Below, in pieces: positions 1-5,151 of a stretch of 5,151 nt of DNA. The DNA comes from an uncultured Muribaculaceae bacterium (GTDB taxonomy: Bacteria; Bacteroidota; Bacteroidia; Bacteroidales; Muribaculaceae): the NCBI GenBank assembly GCA_947178235.1, contig CAMWXQ010000114.1, forward strand, positions 1 through 5,151, given 5' to 3'. The translations under genes and the position numbers were made by a program. The notes beneath the pieces were generated by a model that saw only the letters and a program-made list of their open reading frames with translations, was not told the origin of the DNA and made no database searches. How positions within the stretch are numbered: position 1 is the first letter of the stretch; each line of letters opens with the position of its first letter.

Positions 1-327
1 ACACCCGCCTCGGCCGAGATGGCCTCGCGCTGTCTGCCGCAGAACCTCTCGACCACCGCACTCAAACGTGTCAACATGGCCCTCGGGTGGCTCGTGCGCA
101 ACGACGGCATCGTCGACCTCGGCGTGTGGGACGTCATCACCCCCGCCCAACTCTACATCCCGCTCGACGTACATGTCGGCAACACATCGCGGGAGCTCGG
201 GCTGCTCACCCGCAAGGCCGCCGACCGCAAGGCGGTGGTCGAACTCACCGACCGCCTGCGCGAGTTCAATCCCCAGGACCCCACCCTCTACGACTTTGCC
301 CTCTTCGGCATCGGAATGAAACTATGA
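1..327 (+). CDS. TIGR02757/DUF2400 family protein, C-terminal part (5' end outside window)
   Basis: The frame is open from base 1, so the start lies upstream; 108 residues are visible. Family members are roughly 250 residues long, so this is about the last 40%. It matches my memory of the Bacteroidota TIGR02757 (DUF2400) family: a KRVNMALGWLVRNDG helix, then a GIVDLGVWD-like stretch, then PLDVHVGNTSRELGLL (fragment residues 54-69), and the ending DPTLYDFALFGIGM. The family has no established function that I know of. The PLDVHVG block resembles the catalytic Asp segment (VDTHVxR) of HhH-GPD DNA glycosylases such as endonuclease III, which hints at a DNA-repair-like fold; that is inference. The methionine at base 19 is probably internal, because the family core extends upstream. 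The stop TGA (325-327) overlaps the next start as ATGA, indicating translational coupling. Confidence 0.85.
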   Translation, partial: TPASAEMASRCLPQNLSTTALKRVNMALGWLVRNDGIVDLGVWDVITPAQLYIPLDVHVGNTSRELGLLTRKAADRKAVVELTDRLREFNPQDPTLYDFALFGIGMKL

Positions 328-1013
328 CCCAACCCATCTCCCTCACATTCGCACCCGAGATAGCCGCCGCGGCCCCCTCGTTGAGGGTCGTGGCCATCGA
401 GGCCGACGTCACCAATCCCCCTACCCCCGACGCGCTCTGGGATACCCTCACCCGCACCGCCGCCGACATCGCAGCGGTGACCGAGCTCGCCGATGTCAAC
501 AAGCGTCCCGCCATCAAGGCCACCCGCGACGCATACAAGGCGCTCGGCAAGGAGCCCAACCGCTACCGCCCGTCGGCCGAGGCTCTTACACGCCGCGCCG
601 TCAAGGGGATGGAACTCTACCGCATCGACACGCTCGTCGACCTCATCAACCTCGTGTCGCTTGCCTCGGGCTACTCAATCGGGGGATTCGACCGCGACAA
701 GATCGTGGGGGACACGCTCGAACTCGGCGTGGGCCGCGAGGGGGAGCCGTATGAGGCCATCGGGCGCGGGCAACTCAACATAGCCTCGCTCCCCGTGTGG
801 CGTGACGAGGTCGGAGGCGTCGGCACACCGACATCCGACAATGACCGCACCAAGCTTACCCCGTCGACCACACGCCTGCTGATGACCATAAACATATACG
901 GTGAGGAAATGCCTGTCGACGAGACCGTTGCCCTCACCGTCGGGCTGCTCGAAGAGTATGCCTCGGCCACCGATATACGTGTCACCTACCACTCACCCGC
1001 GACAAACCGATGA
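324..1013 (+). CDS. Stand-alone B3/B4 (phenylalanyl-tRNA synthetase beta-like) domain protein
   Basis: This 229-residue protein looks like a free-standing B3/B4 domain, the module that in PheRS beta (PheT) hydrolyses mischarged Tyr-tRNA(Phe). Supporting features are NKRPAIKATRDAYKALGKEP (from residue 59), RRAVKG (90-95), then a DLINLVSLASGYSIGGFD core, and the glycine/threonine-rich block VGGVGTPTSDNDRT (163-176) followed by a hydrophobic strand LLMTINIY. Free-standing versions are widespread in bacteria and are usually annotated only as B3/4 domain proteins; an aminoacyl-tRNA editing or tRNA-binding role is inferred from the domain. I see no signal peptide or membrane segment, so it is probably cytoplasmic. 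The frame stays open upstream to base 87, but the ATG at 324 is preferred because it forms the ATGA overlap and the protein reads as family sequence only from there. It ends in a second ATGA overlap with the next gene. Confidence 0.87.
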   Translation: MTQPISLTFAPEIAAAAPSLRVVAIEADVTNPPTPDALWDTLTRTAADIAAVTELADVNKRPAIKATRDAYKALGKEPNRYRPSAEALTRRAVKGMELYRIDTLVDLINLVSLASGYSIGGFDRDKIVGDTLELGVGREGEPYEAIGRGQLNIASLPVWRDEVGGVGTPTSDNDRTKLTPSTTRLLMTINIYGEEMPVDETVALTVGLLEEYASATDIRVTYHSPATNR

Positions 1014-1615
1014 AGACCCTGCGCATCTATCCGTCGAGCATCAACGAGCAGTATCTCGACGAGGCCGTCCGCGCCCTCCGCGACGGCGGGATTGTCATCT
1101 ACCCCACCGACTCGTTCTACGCCCTCGGGTGCGACGCACTCGACAACCGTGCCATCGAAGCCCTGTGCAAGTTCAAGGGGATAGACCCGCGCAAGGAGGC
1201 CCTGTCGGTGGTCGCCGCCGACCTCTCGATGGCCGCCGAGTATGCGCGCATCGACAATGAGGCGTTCCGTATCCTGCGCACAAATCTACCCGGGCCATTC
1301 ACCTTCCTGCTCCCCGCGGCCACGACGCTCCCGAAGGTCTTCAAGGGGCGGCGCACCGTCGGCATCCGCATCCCCGAGTCCCCCATCGCCACCGCCCTGG
1401 CCGAACGACTCGGCAATCCCCTCCTGTCTACCACACTCATGGATGAGGATGGCGAGGGGGTATCCTCGCCTCTCGCCGTACCCGCGCGCGCCGCGTCGAC
1501 CGCAGCCATACTCATCGACGGCGGCGACACCCCCGGACGGGCCACAGCCATCATCGACCTCACCGACAGCCACGACCCCATCGAACTCCGCGAAGGCCCG
1601 AGGGAACTCCAATAA
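1010..1615 (+). CDS. Sua5/YciO/YrdC family protein, YciO-type
   Basis: This 201-residue cytoplasmic protein covers a whole YrdC-like domain. The ATP/carbamoyl-nucleotide-binding family signature is visible as YPTDSFYALGCD (residues 31-42), K54-F-K56 followed by ALSVV (64-68), LPGPFTFLLPA (from 93), VGIRIPESPI (117-126), LLSTTLM (138-144) and a closing AIIDLTD...REG. TsaC/Sua5 enzymes make threonylcarbamoyl-AMP for tRNA t6A37. This protein is closer to E. coli YciO (206 residues), which has YPTDSGYALGC and LSTSLM where TsaC has a T-S-A-N-type motif. Annotation pipelines would often call it L-threonylcarbamoyladenylate synthase, but YciO is a paralogue whose role is not settled, and a true TsaC may be encoded elsewhere. 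The start overlaps the upstream stop as ATGA. The next gene follows 14 bases after its TAA, so it sits inside the operon. Confidence 0.9.
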   Translation: MKTLRIYPSSINEQYLDEAVRALRDGGIVIYPTDSFYALGCDALDNRAIEALCKFKGIDPRKEALSVVAADLSMAAEYARIDNEAFRILRTNLPGPFTFLLPAATTLPKVFKGRRTVGIRIPESPIATALAERLGNPLLSTTLMDEDGEGVSSPLAVPARAASTAAILIDGGDTPGRATAIIDLTDSHDPIELREGPRELQ

Positions 1616-1629
1616 TCCGTCCCGACACC

Positions 1630-2568
1630 ATGCAAGTCACATCCGTCACTCCCGCCGAGTATGCATCGGCCTTTCCCGAGACGCTGAGCCGATACGGCTC
1701 GGTGGAGTTCAACGAGCTTAACACACCCAAGTGTCCCGACGGAGTGGTCTACCTGCTCATCCGTGACGAAAAGGGTAAGGTTCGCTTCGGCCTCATCGGA
1801 GGATGGCGCGGCGGTCGGCTGCGTGTACCATTCTCGGCTCCGTTCGGATGCATCGAAGAGCGAGGCGTGCAGCGTGTCGACCAGTGGCTCGAAGCACTGT
1901 CAGCCTTGCGCACATGGCTCGGCGGGCGTCAGCTGCTCATCACCCTCCCGCCACCCAGCTATGACCGCGACGGCGCCATCGCGCGTCAGCACCTCTGCCT
2001 CCTCAGCCTCGGTGCCACGCAGATGTTCGCCGACTACAACTACCACTTCCCCCTCGCACAGCTCGACGACGCATACCTCGCGGGGCTCGATTCGCGCACG
2101 CGCTACAACATCAACCTCTCGATGCGCAAGGGATTCAGCTTCGAGGCTCACTCCGATGCCCGCGATACACTCCTGCGCCGTGCCTACAAGATAGTACACC
2201 TCAACCATACTGGACTGGGCTATCCCGTACACATGACCGAGGAGGATGTGGTCTCGACCTCGCGCATCATTCCGATGGATGCCTTCTTCGCCACACGCGA
2301 GGGGGAGGATGTCGCCGCGGGGATCATATACCGACCCGCGCCCGGTGTGGCACAGCTGATATACTGGGGCGACGACCTTGAACACCGTCCTGACTTCCCG
2401 ATGAACTTCTTGGCCTACAATATCTTGCGCTACTACCGCGATACCGCGGGTATCGAGGTGTACGACTTCGGCCCCTCGTCGACCGACGGAGAGCCCGCGA
2501 CAGGCCTGTGCCGTTTCAAACAGTCGCTCGGTGGTGTTCTGACACCAAAAGTCACTCTTCTTTACTAA
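1630..2568 (+). CDS. FemAB-like GNAT-fold acyl/aminoacyltransferase
   Basis: The protein has 312 residues and no signal peptide or membrane segment. It resembles the FemAB-related, double-GNAT proteins (BioF2/Acetyltransf_6-like) common in Bacteroidota. Points of resemblance are LDSRTRYNINLSMRKGF (from about residue 153), which fits the conserved 'R..i.ka.k.g' helix after the first half, and the C-terminal block VYDFGPSSTDGEP...LCRFKQSLGG (Y278 to about 301), which matches the family's DFG...N.G...FK..FG ending with R295 and K297. An N-terminal half with YLLIRDEKGKV strands and PFSAPFG fits the first GNAT repeat. FemAB proteins add amino acids to peptidoglycan precursors, and relatives acylate other small molecules or polysaccharides; the substrate here is unknown. 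It lies 14 bases after the YciO-type gene and is probably co-transcribed with it. No Shine-Dalgarno sequence is present, as is usual in this phylum. It appears to be the last gene of the operon. Confidence 0.72.
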   Translation: MQVTSVTPAEYASAFPETLSRYGSVEFNELNTPKCPDGVVYLLIRDEKGKVRFGLIGGWRGGRLRVPFSAPFGCIEERGVQRVDQWLEALSALRTWLGGRQLLITLPPPSYDRDGAIARQHLCLLSLGATQMFADYNYHFPLAQLDDAYLAGLDSRTRYNINLSMRKGFSFEAHSDARDTLLRRAYKIVHLNHTGLGYPVHMTEEDVVSTSRIIPMDAFFATREGEDVAAGIIYRPAPGVAQLIYWGDDLEHRPDFPMNFLAYNILRYYRDTAGIEVYDFGPSSTDGEPATGLCRFKQSLGGVLTPKVTLLY

Positions 2569-2583
2569 ATTCCCGCAGATTTT

Positions 2584-2615
2584 TTTGGAGGTTTGGGAAA
2601 GTTGCATTACCTTTG
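2584..2615 (+). promoter_or_regulatory. Bacteroidota sigma-ABfr type promoter for the outer-membrane receptor gene
   Basis: A -33 element TTTG (2584-2587) is followed after 20 bases by TACCTTTG (2608-2615), a full match to the Bacteroidota -7 consensus TAnnTTTG. Spacing of about 19-21 bases is the norm. Transcription should start near 2618-2622, giving an untranslated leader of about 65 bases before the ATG at 2685. It falls in the only gap of the window longer than 20 bases, between the operon end and the receptor gene. Confidence 0.82.
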
Positions 2616-2618
2616 CAG

Positions 2619-2684
2619 TGTATTATTCAACTATAACACCAAAACAAACACCGAACAATACCCAAACCACCCATAAACCAGACC
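2619..2684 (+). promoter_or_regulatory. A/C-rich, nearly G-free 5' leader without Shine-Dalgarno
   Basis: From 2621 to 2684 only two G bases occur (2653 and 2681), against a GC-rich, G-containing coding background. No purine-rich Shine-Dalgarno sequence precedes the ATG; the bases just before it read AACCAGACC. Such unstructured A-rich leaders are normal for Bacteroidota, whose ribosomes depend little on anti-Shine-Dalgarno pairing. I found no riboswitch-like fold or inverted repeat in it. Confidence 0.6.
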
Positions 2685-5151
2685 ATGCGAACTTCACTCT
2701 TCACGTTTCTGCTGATCCTCATCTCGGCCACGCTGTTTGCCCAGACACAGGATTACATCTACCTCTCGGGCCGCGTCAAGGATGCCCTCACAAAGACAGA
2801 CCTCCCCGAAGCCTACTGTATCCTCTACGACTCGGTAGGCGAACCCCGAGACAGCATCAAGTGTGACCGCGGAACGCGCATAATCAACGGCGAACGCGTA
2901 CCGATGGCATATTATGGTTTCCCGGTCACCAAGGCCGACTCGACATACGTGTTCGACATCGTATGCGAGGGCTTCGAACCGCAGACCATCGTCTACAAGG
3001 TCGAGAATGTAGGCCGACGCGAGGAACGCCGCGAAATACCGATGACCTTCCTCAAACGCGCACCCATCAAGCTCGGCGAGGTTACGGTCAAGGCCTCGAA
3101 GGTGAAATTCTACCACAAGGGTGACACGCTCGTGTTCAACGCCGATGCGTTCAACCTCGCCGAAGGCTCGATGCTCGACGGCCTCATCTCGCAGCTCCCC
3201 GGCGTCGAACTGAACGATAACGGGCAGATCAAGGTCAACGGCGAGTATGTCGAGTCGCTGCTGCTCAACGGCAAACAGTTCCTCGACGGCAACAATCAGC
3301 TGATGCTCGAGAACATCGCCGCGTACACCGTCAAGAATGTCGAGGTCTACCGCGGCCAGACCGACAAGCAGAAGTGGGAGAACGACACCACGCAGCTCGC
3401 ACTCACCATGGACGTGAAGCTCAAAAAGGAGTACAACATCGGCTGGCTCATAAATGCCCAGGGTGGCGCGGGCACCGAAGGTCGCTATATGGGACGCCTC
3501 TTCGCATCGTGGTTCAACCCCAACTCGAACGTCACGCTCCTGGGCGACATCAACAACCTAAACGACAACCGCAAGCCGGGTAAGTCCGACACCTGGACCC
3601 CCGACCGTATGCCCTCGGGTACACGCACCTACAAGATGGGAGCCATAAACTACGACCACCGAACGGCCGACGAGTCATTCTCGATCAACGGCCACGCGAC
3701 ATTCGAACAGACCACGACCAACAACTCGACGACGACGGCCCGCACAAACTTCTTCAACACCGGGGACACCTACGAGAACTCGTGGCGCCGCAACTATGAC
3801 CGCGACATGAAGGCAGAGACACGCCACTACATCAACTGGCATGACAACAAGTGGTGGGCGAGCGGAATGATCGTCGGGCGCTACAAACGCCGCGACACCC
3901 ACGGCGACAACCTCAGCGGATCCTTCACCGAGGAGCAGAAGGACCTGACCCTCTCGGCCCTCGAAGCACTCTACACGGCCACGTCGCAGGAGACCCTCGA
4001 CGCCGTCATCAACCGCGCCAACACCCGCTCGCAGGGGAAGAGCCGCGAGTATGAGGTACAGGCCTTCCCCGGATTCGATTTTAAGGTACCCCGCACCGGC
4101 GACAGGCTCAGCGACGAGTTCGGCGTCAAATACGTCAACAAGAAAGAGAATAACTGGCGCGACTATGTCATCAATTACGGCGCAGATCCCGCCCCGGCTG
4201 TGCGCAAGCTCCAATACCTCGACAATCAGCCCAACCACACCCTCACGCTGATGAACAGCATCGAATACAGCTTCGACCTCAGACGTTGCAGGCTCAGTAT
4301 CGAATACGACTACCGATTCGAGGACACATGGCGCGACTCGCGCACCTTTGCACTCGACCGTCTGACCGAGATGGGCATCTTCGGCGAGCTCCCCGAGGGT
4401 TATACCGCCACACTCGACCCCGACAACAGCTATACCTCACATCAGATGCGCAACAAGCACTCGGCGAGGATCCACTTCTCATACAGCCATTGGAACAAAA
4501 AGAACAAGAATATGTTCTATATGGCTCTGACACCCGAGTTGGGCCTAACCCACGACCATATGGACTACCGCCGCGCAGGGATACTCTACCCGATACGCCG
4601 CAACTTCAAGACCTTCACACTCGGACGCTACGGTGCCCATTTCGATTACGAGATGAAGGAATATGGCGAAGGTCGCAGGTCGAGGTACGCACACAGTATC
4701 CAGCTCGAGATCGAGGCTACCCCGAAGACACCCAACCTGCTCGACCTCGTGGACATCGTCAATGACTCGGATCCCCTCAACATCTCGGAGGGCAACTCGG
4801 GTCTCCGTCCCCAGACCGAATTCAAGCACAGGCTCTCATGGGGCTTCAACCCCAATCGTGCCGAGCACAGGCTCACGAACAGAGTGAATCTCTCCGCCAA
4901 CTTCACCCACGACGCCATTGTCCGCGGCTATACATATGATTCGTCCACAGGTGTGCGCCACAACCGCTCCTACAATGTCCAGGGCAACCGCTCGTTCTCG
5001 GCCTCGAACTACTTCAACCTCTCGTTCGGCAAGGGTGACTGCCTCACCCTCAGTTCGAGCACCAGTGCCACATCGTCGCGCTACGTAGACATGATCGGCC
5101 TCAACACCGACGTCCCGACACGTTCGAAGGTAGACAACATCTTCCTCAACC
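2685..5151 (+). CDS. Outer-membrane beta-barrel / TonB-dependent receptor-like protein (3' end outside window)
   Basis: This reading frame is open for 822 codons without a stop and continues past the window. Residues 1-19 form a signal peptide (MRTSLFTFLLILISATLFA) with cleavage likely before Q20, a common +1 residue in Bacteroidota. Residues about 25-120 look like a carboxypeptidase-regulatory-like beta-sandwich (SGRVKDA...LPEAYCILYDS). Residues about 130-225 form a plug-like domain: LGEVTVKASKVKFYHKGDTL, then GSMLDGLISQLPGVEL, NGEYVESLLLNGKQF and VKNVEVYRG (ending at 223). From about residue 240 there are alternating aromatic/polar strands rich in N, Y, W and R, as in an OMP_b-brl_3 type barrel. 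The protein should sit in the outer membrane. Whether it imports a substrate through TonB or has another surface role is unknown: I see no obvious TonB box, and any SusD partner would lie outside the window. It has its own promoter upstream. Residues 412-452 form a likely helical insertion in the barrel. Relatives are roughly 900 residues or more, so perhaps 10-25% is missing. Confidence 0.9.
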   Translation, partial: MRTSLFTFLLILISATLFAQTQDYIYLSGRVKDALTKTDLPEAYCILYDSVGEPRDSIKCDRGTRIINGERVPMAYYGFPVTKADSTYVFDIVCEGFEPQTIVYKVENVGRREERREIPMTFLKRAPIKLGEVTVKASKVKFYHKGDTLVFNADAFNLAEGSMLDGLISQLPGVELNDNGQIKVNGEYVESLLLNGKQFLDGNNQLMLENIAAYTVKNVEVYRGQTDKQKWENDTTQLALTMDVKLKKEYNIGWLINAQGGAGTEGRYMGRLFASWFNPNSNVTLLGDINNLNDNRKPGKSDTWTPDRMPSGTRTYKMGAINYDHRTADESFSINGHATFEQTTTNNSTTTARTNFFNTGDTYENSWRRNYDRDMKAETRHYINWHDNKWWASGMIVGRYKRRDTHGDNLSGSFTEEQKDLTLSALEALYTATSQETLDAVINRANTRSQGKSREYEVQAFPGFDFKVPRTGDRLSDEFGVKYVNKKENNWRDYVINYGADPAPAVRKLQYLDNQPNHTLTLMNSIEYSFDLRRCRLSIEYDYRFEDTWRDSRTFALDRLTEMGIFGELPEGYTATLDPDNSYTSHQMRNKHSARIHFSYSHWNKKNKNMFYMALTPELGLTHDHMDYRRAGILYPIRRNFKTFTLGRYGAHFDYEMKEYGEGRRSRYAHSIQLEIEATPKTPNLLDLVDIVNDSDPLNISEGNSGLRPQTEFKHRLSWGFNPNRAEHRLTNRVNLSANFTHDAIVRGYTYDSSTGVRHNRSYNVQGNRSFSASNYFNLSFGKGDCLTLSSSTSATSSRYVDMIGLNTDVPTRSKVDNIFLN

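Noticed and set aside
87..323. N-terminal extension of the B3/B4 gene back to an ATG at base 87
   Set aside because: The translated extension is an Arg/Pro/His-rich out-of-frame shadow of the DUF2400 coding region. Family-like sequence begins at 324, where an ATGA overlap gives a natural start.
1117..1635. 172-codon reading frame on the - strand
   Set aside because: It is antisense to the YciO-type gene, whose motifs are intact on the + strand; the product is Ser/Arg/Ala-rich with no recognisable domain.
2592..2595. Alternative -33 element TTTG
   Set aside because: It is only 12 bases from the TACCTTTG element, too close for the Bacteroidota promoter; the copy at 2584-2587 has the right spacing.
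2570..2599. Possible terminator after the GNAT gene (TTCCC ... GGGAA)
   Set aside because: The stem is only 5 bp with a 20-base loop, and the T run lies inside the loop rather than after the stem. The T run is better explained as part of the -33 promoter region.
1900..2607. 235-codon reading frame on the - strand
   Set aside because: It lies antisense to the GNAT gene and covers its C-terminal block. Long antisense frames are expected from the GC-rich codon use (gac, ctc, tcg), and the product resembles no family I know.
3675..4238. 187-codon reading frame on the - strand
   Set aside because: It is antisense to the receptor barrel, with a V/A/G/E-rich low-complexity product, and is a mirror of the sense codon pattern.
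1..5151. tRNA, rRNA, CRISPR array, insertion sequence or other mobile element
   Set aside because: The window is almost fully occupied by continuous coding frames. I saw no regular direct repeats, terminal inverted repeats or cloverleaf-like sequences.

Overview
The window reads as a GC-rich member of the Bacteroidota, most likely order Bacteroidales. Three things support this: a clear Bacteroidota-type promoter (TTTG, 20 bp, TAnnTTTG), starts without Shine-Dalgarno sequences, and protein families typical of the order (a TIGR02757/DUF2400 protein and a carboxypeptidase-regulatory-like plus outer-membrane beta-barrel receptor). Genus cannot be fixed from the sequence. All genes lie on the + strand.

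Bases 1-2568 hold the end of a compact operon. A DUF2400/TIGR02757 protein (its C-terminal part only) overlaps a stand-alone B3/B4 domain protein by ATGA. That gene overlaps a YciO-type Sua5/YciO/YrdC protein by another ATGA. After 14 bases comes a FemAB-like GNAT protein. The second and third genes belong to families linked to tRNA binding, editing or modification, and the first may be related to HhH-GPD DNA glycosylases. The first three genes therefore look like a translationally coupled nucleic-acid/tRNA housekeeping set of largely unknown function. The fourth may act on the cell envelope.

Bases 2569-2684 are the only sizeable intergenic gap (116 bases). It carries a near-perfect Bacteroidota promoter followed by an A/C-rich leader almost free of G.

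Bases 2685-5151 are one long reading frame with no stop codon that runs off the right edge: 822 codons of a secreted outer-membrane beta-barrel protein of the TonB-dependent receptor type. It has a signal peptide, a carboxypeptidase-regulatory-like domain, a plug-like domain and much of the barrel. It is the largest gene here and appears to be its own transcription unit.

I see no RNA gene, mobile element, CRISPR array or clear terminator. Most of the window is ordinary chromosomal sequence. The points most worth a second look are the tRNA-themed coupled trio, the YciO-like rather than TsaC-like active site, the HhH-like motif in the DUF2400 protein, and a helical insertion in the barrel of the receptor.
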